Assembly: GCA_037951105.1 (NCBI GenBank)
Contig: JBAMJV010008065.1
Span: 62,001-126,000, forward strand
Direction of reading: 5' to 3'
Length of the DNA: 64,000 nucleotides
Origin: Echinarachnius parma
Taxonomy: Eukaryota; Echinodermata; Echinoidea; Clypeasteroida; Echinarachniidae
Shown piece by piece: positions 21,908-34,481 of the stretch. A program made the translations under genes and the position numbers. The notes beneath the pieces are model-generated. The model saw only the letters and a program-made list of their open reading frames with translations. It made no database searches and was not told the DNA's origin. Each line of letters opens with the position of its first letter. The first letter of the stretch is position 1.

Positions 21908-22472
21908 ATGAATCGAATCAACTATACTGACATAGACGGTTTAACCCAATTCATTGGCTGCCACTATTATTTACCAACTGAGTTCAATGAAACGTTTATT
22001 GATTGTAACCCCTCTTTAAGTTCTCTGCATTTTAATGCACGTAGTCTAAATAAAAACTTTGATTCTATTGATGCTCCTTTATCCTCTTTGAATCGGTCAT
22101 CTCTATTATTGGTATTAGTGAATCTTGGCTAAATGCGAATTCTCCTCCACTTTTTGATATTGATGGCTATCAAATGCTCCGTGCTGATCGTCCTCATTGT
22201 CGAGGCGGTGGTGTAGTCCTGTATGTTAAGAATGGTATTTCATTTAGAGTATTGAATAGGGTGGACTTCGCTTCTTCTGAGAGTGACACACTTTTGAAAT
22301 TGAGGTACCAAAAAGTAAAAATATAATAATAGGTGTGATTTATCGCCCTCCGAATACGTCTATTGATAATTTTATTACTCAATTAGACATTTGTATTGGA
22401 AACTTATAAAGAGGTGGAAAACAGATTTATTTACTCGGGGACTTTAATATAAATGTACTACAGGACACTGAA
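21908..22472 (+). pseudogene. LINE endonuclease, N-terminal half (Jockey/CR1-like)
   Basis: Across frameshifts the plus strand encodes SLHFNARSLNKNFDSI (APE start), GISESWLNANSPPLFDIDGY (catalytic Glu region), CRGGGVVLYVKNGISFRVL, GVIYRPPNTSIDNFITQLD and LLGDFNINVLQDTEL, all standard blocks of an apurinic-like endonuclease of Jockey/CR1 LINEs. At least two frame changes occur (near 22125 and 22300), so it is dead. The frame continues in phase after the MITE at 22477-22911. Confidence 0.8.
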
Positions 22473-22476
22473 TTAA

Positions 22477-22911
22477 AGGGTACCACCACCCAAAAATAAT
22501 ATTCTAATTATACAAAGGTAACATCTTTAGTATTCCATTCCTTCAAATAGTTCACAAAAATATGTTTTCAGAAAAAAAAGATATAATTGGAAAACGCATC
22601 ACCATTCTCAACCATGCGTTCATGCGGTCTGAATTGCGTAGACTAGCTATTTGCGTGCCGAGCCAGAGCGCACAATGCAGAGCAAACGAATCATCCGGGA
22701 TTCTATTGACGTATGCGTAAAAGCATTGGCGAACTCGCAAATGCTTGGCCCGTATGGAACCAGGAAATAGCAGTGGTTCCGTAAGTGATGGAAATTAATT
22801 GCTTTGTTTATGAATTACACAACCCTTTGCAAAATGTTGGGTATCTATTTGATATCACAAAACGGTACCAAAACATATAATAATGTGTTGTCCTTTGCCT
22901 GGTGGTCCTCT
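22477..22911. mobile_element. TTAA MITE inside the LINE endonuclease
   Basis: Ends AGGGTACCACCACCC and (inverted) ...CCTGGTGGTCCTCT, flanked by TTAA at 22473-22476 and 22912-22915. It belongs to the same family as 48978-49293 in opposite orientation: both share ggttccgtaagtg, ttaattgctttgttta/ttaattgcattgttta and gtgttgt(c/t)ctttgcctgg. No transposase. Confidence 0.85.
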
Positions 22912-22915
22912 TTAA

Positions 22916-23654
22916 CTAATATATTCTTGTCATCACTTCAATCGCATGCCATTTATCCCCTTATTTTACAACCAACTCGAATTTCACCTACGTCTGCAAC
23001 CCTAATTGATAATATTTTTACTAATGTACTCTGTGATAAACTTAAGAGTGGACTTATATATTCCGACGTATCTGACCATCTCCCAATGTTTGCCTTTGCA
23101 AACAAAATTATTTGCGATAATCATAATAATGTACATCAATATCGAAAATATTCTAGAGAAAATTTGTCTCTATTTATAAGTGATTTGAAAAATGAAAATT
23201 GGCTCAATGTTTACAAGAATTTAATGATGTTAATAAAGCCCATAACTTATTTGTTATCAAAATTAAAAGATACTATGATAGAAATTTTCCTTTAGTAAAT
23301 GCGTCATTTAATAAATCAAAAATACCCAAGCCATGGATTACAAGAGGTATATTAAAATCAATTGGTAAAAAGAATAAATTGTATAAACTACACTTACGTA
23401 ACCCAAATAATGAGTCATATTTTTGTAAATTTAAGAAGTATAGAAATAAATTGAACTCTGTAATAAAATGTTCGCGTAAATGTTATTATGCTGACAAATT
23501 TAATGAAGTCAAAGGTAATATTTCTGCTATTTGGAAAATCATTAAGGAAGTCCTGGGCAAAAAAATTACTAAACAAACCCCAAGTCATTTGTGTACTGGG
23601 AATAAAATTGCACACTCGAACATAGGTGTTGTGTCACTAAATGGTCTTTTATGA
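22916..23654 (+). pseudogene. LINE endonuclease C-terminus and linker
   Basis: Reads IFLSSLQSHAIYPLILQPTR, then ISPTSATLIDNIFTNVL, then IYSDVSDHLPMFAF (the SDH catalytic block), then a basic linker (KIPKPWITRGILKSIGKKNK, ...NPNNESYFCKFKKYRNKLN). There is a frameshift near 23200-23290, since two frames overlap. The copy ends at about 23654 before the RT domain. Confidence 0.8.
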
Positions 23655-24474
23655 TGCGCTTTTTAGATTGACATGTTAACCCTAAATAGGCCGGGCTATT
23701 TGAGGTCTTTCTATGGCCGGGGGGGGGGGGGGGCATTATGCCCCCCCCCCCCCCCCCCCCTTAAGATCTCGGCCGCGAAGCTGCCGATCGCCGTGAAAAT
23801 GTGCACGCATGTTAAGTGAAGTGTATAGAATATAATGGTGATTTTCATTGGTTTTTTAATTCATTAATTTGCATATTTATGGTAATTTATGCAAATAAAG
23901 TCATAAAATTCATATTTTTACCCATAAATCATATATTCTTCATAATTAAACATTGGTTTTCACTACATATGTTCTTTAGACCATTTGGAATAATAATACA
24001 ACAAAAAAAATTGGAAGAGCCAGGTTCTTCCTTATGTTTTCTATTGTTTTTATAATTTCTTACGTATTTCTTTGTTTTTGTTTTACTTATGAATTTTATT
24101 GTTTTTGTTGTTATTTTTTTTAAACTATAATTCAACTATTTTGAACACCAAAACAAACACCTAAAATGTAAACAAGACCAAATAACCAATGATATATCTC
24201 TTTTTACGAAAACTTGTATTTCCATATGTTTTGTACACAAATCACGAAATTGAGCGATTTTCGGGCTGACATGCATAGACAAAAGGTCACGTGACTTCGT
24301 AACGGTAGGTCCGATTTTCAAAATGTTTGTTTTAAAAGATGCGCAAGACCCGAAAGAAAAAGTCACCAAGCAGCGGGGCGTCATCTTTACGCGTTCCGGA
24401 GCAATAACAAAATCGCGGAGGGGGGGGCATAATGGATAAATTCAAATCAAATCAAATCAAGAAGGAGGAAAGAA
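23655..24474. other. Intergenic with G-tract/C-tract pair
   Basis: A long G run then C run (23718-23760) around gcattatgc, and a G run plus gcataatgg at 24420-24433, suggest the ends of a low-complexity element. The short frames here have no domains. Confidence 0.4.
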
Positions 24475-24554
24475 GAAGCAGAAGAAGAAGAAGGAGGAAA
24501 AAAGAAAAAGAAGAAGAAGAAGAAGTATAAGAAGAAGATGAAGAAGAAGAAGAA

Positions 24555-24585
<31 letters not shown>

Positions 24586-24645
24586 AAGAAGAAGAAGAAG
24601 AAGAAGAAGAAGAAGAAGAAGAAGAAGAAGAAGAAGAAGAAGACT
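24475..24645. repeat. (GAA)n tract, 3' tail side of the L1-Tx1-like LINE
   Basis: About 170 bases of GAA triplets with AGG and ATA interruptions. On the minus strand this is (TTC)n directly downstream of the LINE's 3' UTR, so it is probably the LINE's tail or grew from it. Confidence 0.85.
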
Positions 24646-24954
24646 TTTTGACTTTTCAAAGGATAACTTTATTTACAAAATTAATAATATCATCAAAGTC
24701 AAATGTTTACAATAAAAACAAAGAACAGAATAGAATAGAATAGATAAAAGTAAGCAAGTGCAACAAATACAATTAAAGAATAGTCAAGGAAGCACAAAAG
24801 AACCTGACAAAATGTTGTGTGTTTAAGCAAAAAGATAAAGAACCGTAAACTATGTATCAAACCAGCACAAAAAGTGTTTAACATTCAAGTTATCAATACA
24901 GAAAACAAGAATAGGTCAAGTAACACAATATAATCTAGGCACAAAACCTGCATT
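24646..24954 (-). other. 3' UTR of the L1-Tx1-like LINE
   Basis: Non-coding AT-rich stretch between the ORF2 stop and the (TTC)n tail on the minus strand. Confidence 0.5.
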
Positions 24955-27222
24955 TTAAATCAACCATGTAAACCCATCGCCATTAACAAGAAAAATTGCA
25001 TCATTGCAAGACCAACGCTTATTAAAAGCAAACAAATTATTATGCATTTTATAAAATTCATATTCCAACAAGATTTTACTTTTAATCCTGAGTACCCAAA
25101 AGGAAATAGGGTCATAAAAACAACATTTCCTATACAACCAATACAAAGTACTTTTCAAACCTATAATCAAAACATTAGAAAGACGGACTGCCTCCCTGCA
25201 ACGACCCCGCGCATGTGGAACCAGAGCCCAATAGAGTTCAAAGTCAATCTTGACGGTCGGAAGAAGGCAAGCGATGAGACGATGAAGAAGGTCCAAGGAC
25301 GGCTGGATAAGGGGGCATCGGATGAATAAATGCGTGATAGTTCCTTTCTCCCCACACCATCCACACGAAGACGGAATATCAGGGTTAAGGTGGTGAAGAA
25401 CGGCGAGAGAGGGAAGAACGTTGTGTAGAAGCTTGTACTGGACATCACCATCTTTCTTGGCCGAGGGAAGCTGATAAACCTCCGTCCAGTTAATGCGCGA
25501 GGACAGCGAGAGAGCGTCAACGTCATGCCAATATGTGTGTGACGTTGCAGGCAGAGAGTTAGTCGAGCGATTGAAGATACAATACAGTTTCTTAGAAGGT
25601 ATTGTAAGCATGTCTATATTATCACTGGTCTTCACAATAAACGGACGAGGCAAAGAAATGTCCGAAAGAAGAGGAATGACCGAGCGTCGAAGTCCACTAG
25701 CGGAGAAAAGTTCAGGAAAGGTGGCTGATATAGCAAGATGTAGGCGAGCAAGCTCGAGGTCCAGGAGACGCCGTGAAGGAAAACGTAAGATGGCGTGGGT
25801 TATGAAGTCATCAGCATACTTCCAGCTGCCGTCGGTCAGATTGATAGTATGTTGGACAAGTTTGATTCCACATGCGAAGAGTCGTGCAGGGAAAACCAAA
25901 AAGCCATCTACTGACCGTGAAAGGAGGGGAGTATAATTTAAAGGAACATTAAACACATGATTAATACAAGACGTTGTTTGAATGCGAGCTCCAGAAAACT
26001 TCCAAGCAAGCAACACTTCACTATAAAAACAAGGAAGACTTACAAAAAATCTTTCGTCCAAATCAATAAAGAGCAATTGAACATCAAACCCGAATCTTCT
26101 ATAACTATGAAGATTATAAGAAAATAAGGCATAAGCAGGGTGCGAACAAAGATTCAAAAAACGTTGCAAAAAGCTAAAGCGAAAAGTAAGGACGCGTGCT
26201 CGGAGGCAAGCTAAACCCAGTCCACCCTTTTTGGGCTCTTGAAACAAAATAGTTTGTTTAAGCAAGTGCCGTTTACTAGACCACACAAAATGTACAAGCA
26301 TGTCTTGGAGTTCTTTTAAAACACGTTCAGGGGGAGAAACAACCGCAAGACAATGAAATATCTTAGAAGCAGCTAATTGATTAGCTACAAGAACCCTCCC
26401 TTTAAGAGACAAACTAAAAGAGAGTGAATTCCAGCGAGAAAGAGTTTTACTCAATTTGTCTTTACAACTTACCCAATTCTTATTTACATAACTAATATTA
26501 TTCCCCAGGTAAACTCCAAGACAAACCACACCATCATTGTTCCATGAGAACCCGAGAGGCCTGTCTATCCGCCTGGACCAAGACCCAGACCAAAGGCCTT
26601 GGGATTTCACAAAATTAAGACCAGCAGCAGAAGAACTGCTGAACACCTTATAAACATTATCTATAACATCAAAACCAGAATCATTTGTTACAAAAATAGA
26701 AAAGTCATCCGCGTAAACAGACACTGAACAGAACTTATTACTGTTAGGTAACAAAAAGCTCATTGTATCTAATTTTACTCTAAGCATATTCAAAAAAGGT
26801 TCAATAGCCAAGGAGTAGAGTAAGCCCGACAGAGGGCAGCCTTGACGGATGCCCTTTCGAAAAGGAAAGGGAGCCGTCAGTGATCCACAAACCTTAACTA
26901 AACCCTCAGCATCATTATATAAAAGTTTAACACAAGAAATAAAGGATTCACCGATGCCCATAGCACGCATCGATTTAAATAAATAATTATGATCAACATT
27001 ATCAAAGGCTTTTCTCTGATCTAAATTAACTACAGCAAGAGGAGTATTTTTGGTATTAGCAAAATTAATCACATCTCGAATCAAATTCAAATTATCATAA
27101 ATTGTGCGACCAGGTACGCAGTACGACTGGTCAACACCAACAATATCACCAATTACAAGCTTCAACCTATTAGCAAGCAATTTTGCAAAAATCTTATAAT
27201 CATTATTAAGGAGCGAGACAGG
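24955..27222 (-). pseudogene. L1-Tx1-like LINE ORF2, C-terminal two-thirds (RT palm to zinc finger)
   Basis: A long intact frame of about 740 codons. Blocks in order: IPVSLLNNDYKIFAKLLANR (RT2), DQSYCVPGRTIYDNLNLI (RT3), VVNLDQRKAFDNVDHNYLF (motif A), GIRQGCPLSGLLYSLAIEPF (motif B), VSVYADDFSIFV (motif C, YADD), CLGVYLGN, SLKGRVLVANQLAASKIFHC, QEPKKGGLGLACLRARV, and near the C-terminus CGWCGEKGTITHLFIRCP, a C..C...H...C zinc-finger-like block of the L1/Tx1 group. The N-terminal part of the same ORF is at 32737-34318, separated by the 5.5-kb fold-back element. The break falls exactly between the Arg and Pro of the conserved NWRP motif. The long open frame suggests the LINE was young when interrupted. 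Confidence 0.9.
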
Positions 27223-30200
27223 TATGAGGCGCCGTTTGACAATTTATTATTTAGACATATTATATGTTATATAACCATTATTTAACATATAATAACTATT
27301 ATTTACATATAATGTAATTAAATGTATCAATTTATTTGTAAATAATTTGTATACAATACAATTTTAATTGTTTATATATAATTATAAATTCCTACTCCAT
27401 TATTTATAAATAATTACAAGTCATACTATATTATTTATAAATAATTGCAATCTGCAATTGCATTATTTATATATTATTAACATTATTTATAAAAAAATTA
27501 TAAAACTCATCTTTATTATTTACATATAAAGACAAAATACATTAATATTATTTATATATAAATGCTATTATTTATAAATAATTATATTTCATATATCATT
27601 ATTTATAAATAATTGCAATTCGATACTTCATTATTTATAAATAATTCCAAGTCATAGCTATTATTTATAAATAATTACAATTCGAAATGTCATTATTTAT
27701 AAAGAATTCCATTCTCATTTTCATAATTTATAAATAATGATTCTGGTTTAGTGCGAACCCATTATATATTAAATAATGAACACACGTCACAATTATATGT
27801 ATATAAAGAAAACACGTGAAGACCCAATTCACTTATTTATAAATAATTGAAATGCGTGTTTTCGAGTTTTCTTTATATACATATACTGGTGACGCGTTTT
27901 CGTTTAGGCATATTTCAGCTTTTGTTCCGGTTTAAATTGTAAGAATTGAGAAACTTATGAACTTAACATTCTCAGTACCACCATGAGAGTTCAATAAGCA
28001 TTATAGATACCTCTAAATTGATATTTTGAAGCGTGTTTTCATGAATTGAAGCGAGCGCCCGTCGCCCGGTCGCAGAAAGAGTTACACTGTCCCACGTACT
28101 CACAATTGTGTCTGGTGCCGGTGCGGCGAAGCCATAGAGCTGTATACAGCTATATGTGTGAAGCACACAAAGATCTGCGTGACAATTCGTAGTCACAACT
28201 CAATCTACTTTCAATCTGTTGCATGCAATATCGAGATGAATAAATAAATCAAACTAACGAATTAGGGAAAGATTAAGGATTATCTGGTGTGATCAAGACA
28301 GATTAATCTGATAAAATTCCGATCTGGGCCACATTTTATAGTTCTAGCTTCTCTTGCATCCCTTCTCAACATTTGTTTGTGTTCGTTGCTTGATGTTTTA
28401 GTGGCTTTGAATTATGATATTTAATAACTTAGTTTACAAGTGAAGGTTACTTACTCTTATTCATAATTCTATGCTTGCTAAACGCAAGTTTGCGAAAGTC
28501 TGTTGCTGCGCAACCCAGCCGTTGTCTTTATCATCACCTCTACCGCCATGTTGATGATGACGATTTTCATCGTCGTCGTCGTCATCGTCATCATCGTCGT
28601 AATTAGCATACGAGTGGCGTACCCAGGATTTTTCAAGCGGACGGGGGGGGGGGGGGGGGAATTTTGTCGTCCAGAAGTACCTCAGACTATTCTTTTAAAA
28701 ATCTCCCTCCCCCCTCCAAAAAAAAATTAAAAATGGGCGGAATACCCCCTGGAAACAAATTCTTACCGACACCCACCGCCTAGAAATATCTTCACTGTCA
28801 CCGCTCCTTCCAAAATTCTTCACCGACCTCCCCCCTTCACCGACACTCCCCCTTCACCGACACCCCCAAATCCTTCTTGACATCTCCCCCCCACCCCCCC
28901 CCCCCCCCCCCCACTGCCCACTGTAACCTCTCCCTCGGAAATTCTTCACCGACCTCCTCCCTTCACCGATACCCCCTATAAAAAATCCTCGCGGACACTC
29001 CCCCTTGATGATTAGCATCATCATCGTCGTCGTCGTCGTCGTCGTCGCCATCGTGGTCACCCCCCCTTAAACAAAAATTGGCGTATACCCCTTCGAAAAA
29101 ATCTTACCGACACCCACCCCCTCGAAAAATCTTCAATGTCACCCCCTCCCTCCTTCAGCGACCTACCCCCTTCACCGACACCCCCCTACAAAAAATCCTC
29201 AGACACCCCCCCTCCCCATCCTCGAAAAATCTTCACCGAACTCCCCCCCCCTTATACCGACACCCCCCTCAAAAAAAATCCTCACTGACACCCCCCCCCC
29301 CCCCCCCCCCCCCCCCGCCCGACGATTAACATCATTGTGGTGGTCCTGGTCGTGGTCATCGTCATTATCAGCATATCAGTGGCATCCCCAGGATTTTTCA
29401 AGGGGACGGGGTATTTCATCGTCCAGAAGCAGAAGTCTCTCGCACTCTGCTTTGAAAAATCTTCGGCCCCCACCCCCTTTCCAAAAAAATTATCGGATAC
29501 CCCTCAACAAATTCTTACCGACACCCCTTCCTCGGAAAATCTTCACCGACCTCCCCCCCTTATACCGACAACCCCCTCAAAAAAATCCTCACTGACACCC
29601 ATCCCCCCCCCCCCCGACGATTACATCATTGTCGTGGTCGTGGTCGTCGTCATCGTCATCATCAGCATACCAGTGGCATCCGAGGATTTTTCGAGGGGAC
29701 GGGGGTATTTCATCGTCCAGAAGTCTCTCGGACTCTGCATTTAAACTCTTCGGCCCCCCTCCCCTTCCAAATGATTATCGGATACCCCTCAAAAAATTCT
29801 TACCGACACTCCTTCCTTGGAAAATCTTCATGGACCATCCCCCTTCACCGACGCCCCCCCCTCACAAAAATCCTCACTGACACCCCCCCCCCCCCCCCCC
29901 CCGCCCTGAAATTAACCTCGTCGTCATCGTCATGGTCATCGACATCATCGACACGCATACCAGTGGCGCACCAAGCGGACGGGGGGGGGGGGGGGGGGGT
30001 GGGGTATTTCGTCGTCCAGAAGTACCTCGAAAAAATCTTCACTCCCCCCCCTTCAAAAAAAAATTGGCGGATACCCCCCTCGTAAAATTCTTACCGACAC
30101 CCACCTCAAAAAATCTTCACTGTCACCCCTCCCTCTAAAATTATTTACTGACCTCCCCCCTTTACCGACACCCCCTAAAAACATCCTCGCTGACAATCAC

Positions 30201-32736
30201 CCTACACCAACACCCTCTCTAAAAAATCCTCCCCCCTGACAATTAGCGTCATCGTCGTTGTTGTCATACTAGTGGCATACTCAGGATTTCACAAGCGGAC
30301 GCCGGGGGGGGGGGGGGAGAGGGGGGGGGGTGTTGGGTGTCAGTGAGGATTTGGTTTTAGGGGGGTGTCGGTATAAAGGGGGGGGGGTCGGTGAAGATTT
30401 TTGAGGACGGGGAGGGGGGTGTCAGTGAGGATTTTTTTTTACGGGGGTGTTGGTGAAGTGGGTAGGTGGGAGGGGTGATAGTGAAGAATTTTCGAGGGGG
30501 TGGATGTCGGTAAGAATTTTTGAGGGGGTATCCGATAATTTTTCTGGAAGGGGGGGGGCGAGATTTTCAAAGCAGAGTCCGAGAGACTACTGAACGACGA
30601 AATACCCCCCAGCCCCTTGAAAAATCCACTGATATGCTGATGATGACGATGACCACGACCACGACCACCACAATGATGTTAATCGTCGGGGGGGGGGGGG
30701 GGAGGGGGGGGTGTCAGTGAGGATTTTTTTTAGGGGGGTGTCGGTGAAGGGGGTAGGTCGCTGAAGGAGGGAGAGGTGACAGTGAAGATTTTCGAGGGGT
30801 GGGTGTCGGTAAGAATTTTTCGAAGGGGTATCCTTTCAAAAGGGGGGGGGGTGACCACGATGACCATGACGACGACGATGCTGTTAATCGTCAAGGGGGA
30901 GTGTCAGCGAGAATTTTTTTAGGGGGTGTCGGTGAAGGGGGGAGGTCGGTGAAGAATTTTGGAAGGAGCGGTGACAGTGAAGATATTTCTAGGCAGTGGG
31001 TGTCGGTAAGAATTTGTTTCCAGGGGGTATATCCGCCCTTTTTTTTTTTTTTGGAGGGGGGGGGGGATTTTTCAAAGAAGAGTCTGAGGTACTTCTGGAC
31101 GACAAAATTCCCCCCCCCCCCCCCCGTCCGCTTGAAAAATCCTGGGTACGCCACTGGTATGCTGATTACGACGATGATGACGATGACGACGGCGACGATG
31201 AAAATCGTCATCATCAACATGGCGGTAGAGGTGATGATAAAGACAACGGCTGGGTTGCGCAGCAACAGACTTTCGCAAACTTGCGTTTAGCAAGCATAGA
31301 ATTATGAATAAGAGAAGTAATTCAAAGCCACTAAAACATCAAGCAACGAACACAAACAAATGTTGAGAAGGGATGCAAGAGAAGCTAGAACTATAAAATG
31401 TGGCACAGATCGGAATTTTATCAGATTAATCTGTCTTGATATCACACCAGATAATCCTTAATCTTTCCATAATTCGTTAGTTTGATTTATTTATTCATCT
31501 CGATATTGCATGCAACAGATTGAAAGTAGATTGAGTTGTGACTACGAATTGTCACGCAGATCTTTGTGTGCTTCACCCATAGAGCTGTATACAGCTATGG
31601 CTTCGCCTCATCGGCACCAGACACAATTGCGAGTACATGTACGTGGGACAGTGTAACTCTTTCTGCGACCGGGCGACGGGCGCTCGCTTCAATTCCTGAA
31701 AACACGCTTCTAAAGATCAATTTAGAGGTATCTATAATGCTTGTTGAACTCTCATGGTGGTACTGAGAATGTTAAGTTCATAAGTTTCTCAATTCTTAAC
31801 ATTTAAACCAGAAGAAAAGCTGGAATATGCCTAAATGAACACGCGTCACCAGTATATTTATATAAAGAAAACTCGAGAACACGCATTTCAATTATTTATA
31901 AATAAGTGAATTGGGTCTTCACGTGTTTTCTTTATTATACATGTACATATAATTGTGACGTGTGTTCATTATTTAATATATAATGGGTTCGCACTAAACC
32001 AGAATCATTATTTATAAATTATGAAAATGAGAATGGAATTCTTTATAGATAATGAAATTTCGAATTGTAATTATTTATAAATAATAGCTATGACTTGGAA
32101 TTATTTATAAATAATGAAGTATCGAATTGCAATTATTTACAAATAATGATAGATGAAATATAATTATTTACATATAATTGTGACGTGTGTTCATTATTTA
32201 ATATATAATGGGTTCGCACTAAACCAGAATCATTATTTATAAATTATGAAAATGAGAATGGAATTCTTTATAGATAATGAAATTTCGAATTGTAATTATT
32301 TATAAATAATAGCTATGACTTGGAATTATTTATAAATAATGAAGTATCGAATTGCAATTATTTACAAATAATGATAGATGAAATATAATTATTTATAAAT
32401 AATAGCATTTATATATAAATAATATAATGTATTTTGTCTTTATATGTAAATAATAAAGATGAGTTTTATAATTTGTTTATAAATAATGTAAATAATATAT
32501 AAATAATGCAATTGCTGATTGCAATTATTTATAAATAATATAGTATGACTTGTAATTATTTATAAATAATGGAGTAAGAATTATAATTATATATAAACAA
32601 TTAAAATTGTATACAAATTATTTACAAATAAATTGGTACATTTACTTACATTATATGTAAATAATAGTTATTATATGTTAAATAATGGTTATATAACATA
32701 TAATATGTGTAAATAATACATTGACAAACGGCGCCT
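27223..32736. mobile_element. Giant palindromic fold-back element (5.5 kb)
   Basis: The left end reads tgaggcgccgtttgacaatt and the right end reads the inverted relative (...ttgacaaacggcgcctca). The outer arms are built of (A)TTATTTATAAATAAT-type palindromic units, and then both arms share gcttcgcc...gcacacaaagatctgcgtgac and ttgctgcgcaacccagccgt in inverted order. Arms run from 27223 to about 28870 and from about 30890 to 32736. The centre (about 28870-30890) is made of repeated C-rich units (aaaatcttcaccgacctcc, gtcgtccagaagt) that flip to G-rich orientation near 30290. The right arm has an extra tandem copy of about 226 bases (31950-32390). No transposase seen. Frames in it are poly-Pro/Gly or TCG/ATC-repeat readings. 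Confidence 0.9.
28610..31145. repeat. Core of the fold-back: iterated C-rich / G-rich blocks
   Basis: About four to five blocks of 280-340 bases repeat the order (gtcgtc)n-rich, ccagtggc.t..caggatttttcaag, ggacggggg, ttcgtcgtccagaag, ttcggccccc, ccgacacccc, poly-C. From about 30300 the blocks are in reverse complement. The long poly-C and poly-G runs would form alternating homopurine/homopyrimidine DNA. Confidence 0.8.
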
Positions 32737-34318
32737 CACGCCAATTAGAAATATCCGCCAAGTCTCCCTTTTTAGGGATGAGTGTAATTATGCCCCTACG
32801 AAACGAATATGGAAGTCGCCCAGTACCCAAGGCAAATTGTAAGACGGAAAAAAAGTCGTCTTTCAAAAGCTGCCAAAAAGTTTGATAAAACTCAGATGAT
32901 AAGCCATCAAGACCCGGTGACTTGTTTGTACCGAGCTGCATAACAGCAACGTCAAGCTCATCAAGTGTTAACGGGTTATCAAGATCTACAGCAACTTGCG
33001 AATCTAATCTCTTCAAATTTTGCAAAATATCATCACAAGAAGTTTCATTAGTGGGGACATGTCGGGCTGTATAGGCTTTTATAAAAGTCTCTCACATGAG
33101 CCTTAATGTGTCCCTGATCTTCTGTGATAACACCAGAGGAAAGGCGAATGTTAGAAATCGTTTTAGAAAAAGAGTTAGACTTCTCGAGACTAAAAAAGAA
33201 GGAAGAGCTTGTGTCAGTCTCATTAGCACATTTAAAACGGGACACCTTGGCTTGGCACCTGATGAGCTCATTTAGTTCACGCCTCTGCTCAGCAAGAGCA
33301 TGCTGAATATCAGGTGTGAAAAAAGACTCAGACTGAAGCTCATCAATAACTTTATTAATATTTAATAACGCCTCTCTCTTCTCACAAGCCAGCTTAGAAC
33401 CAAACATCTTTGACAGAGATTTAAGGTGGGATTTGCCAATATCCCACCATAATAAAATATCACTAAAATCCGACTTTTGGCTCCGCCAATCCAACCAAAA
33501 TTGAGTAATAATATCCAAATAATTCTTATCCTCAAGAAATGAATTATTTAAGTGCCAAAAAGCACTCCTCTGATTCTGCGGAGAACACTTAACTTTCAAA
33601 ATAACAGCATCGTGGTCAGAGAGGGAGCAAGGTATGATGCACGATGACTTTACATAAGACATTAAACCAAAAGGGACATAAAACCGATCTAGTCTAGCTT
33701 TAGAAACCCCATGAATACTAATGGGATTATTCCTAAGCCAAGAAAACTTCCTTTCCTCGGGATGCATGCGTCGCCAAGCATCATACAAAGCAGAGCTATC
33801 AATAATAAGCTTCAAAGCAGAGACAATAGAAGGCCTATGTTCAAAAGGCATACTTAGTCTATCAAAAGCGGGATTTAAAGTGCAATTAAAGTCACCGCCA
33901 ATGATAATTTCACCATTTGTGCGAGACTTCACATGAGTCCCAAGAGAATCAAAGCACGCATAGCCGTATCATCAGCCTGAGGAATTAAAACATTATAAAG
34001 GTGAAATAAAAAATCATCAACTTGAACTAAAGTATACAAAATATAACCATCAAACAAAACTAACGAATCAAGAACATCAACACAGCCCTTCTTTAAAAGG
34101 ATTGCTACCCCTGATCCACGCGAGCGACCAGGCGAACATATAGGGGTGAAAGAAGGCCAAGAAGACCAGCAAGAAGAGCTTTGAGAAAGGTTGTTAGTTT
34201 CTTGCAAACAAATAATATTTGAATCAAAGGCAAAGTTATCAACATAGGAGGAGATGGAGGCGTTCTTTTAAGGAGAAGAACAGCCTCCAGTGTTAAGAGA
34301 AAGTAAAGACAAAGTCAT
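32737..34318 (-). pseudogene. L1-Tx1-like LINE ORF2, N-terminal part (endonuclease to RT fingers)
   Basis: On the minus strand the ATG at 34318-34316 starts MTLSLLSLNTGGCSSP, followed by an in-frame TAA (34270-34268). Then come SNIICLQETNNL (catalytic Glu), GSGVAILLKKGCVDVLDS, IIIGGDFNCTLNPAFDRLS, SKARLDRFYV, CSLSDHDAVILKVK (SDH block), a linker, and finally NKSPGLDGLSSEFYQTFW and ITLIPKKGDLADISNWR, the first RT blocks. Frame changes lie near 33930 and 33040. The frame stops at the fold-back insertion immediately after NWR and resumes at 27222 on the other side. Confidence 0.85.
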
Positions 34319-34481
34319 CGAAAGTAAGGGGAAAAGGGAAAACAAAAACAAAAATAAAGCATGTCCTAATAAAATCATCATATCAAGTAATCACATCTCG
34401 TACTCCAATTTATTAACTTTTGAACCCTCTGTTGTGTGTTTTTCTTGAAGATGGGGGGAGTTCCTCAAAGGTCTTAACTGC

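Noticed and set aside
24447-24659. Poly-Phe frame on the minus strand
   Set aside because: Reading of the (TTC)n tail of the LINE.
28503-31307. Many open frames of 60-163 codons over the fold-back core
   Set aside because: They are Pro/Gly runs or Val/Ile/Asp repeats made by poly-C, poly-G and (GTC)n/(ATC)n tracts, present on both strands, with no domain.
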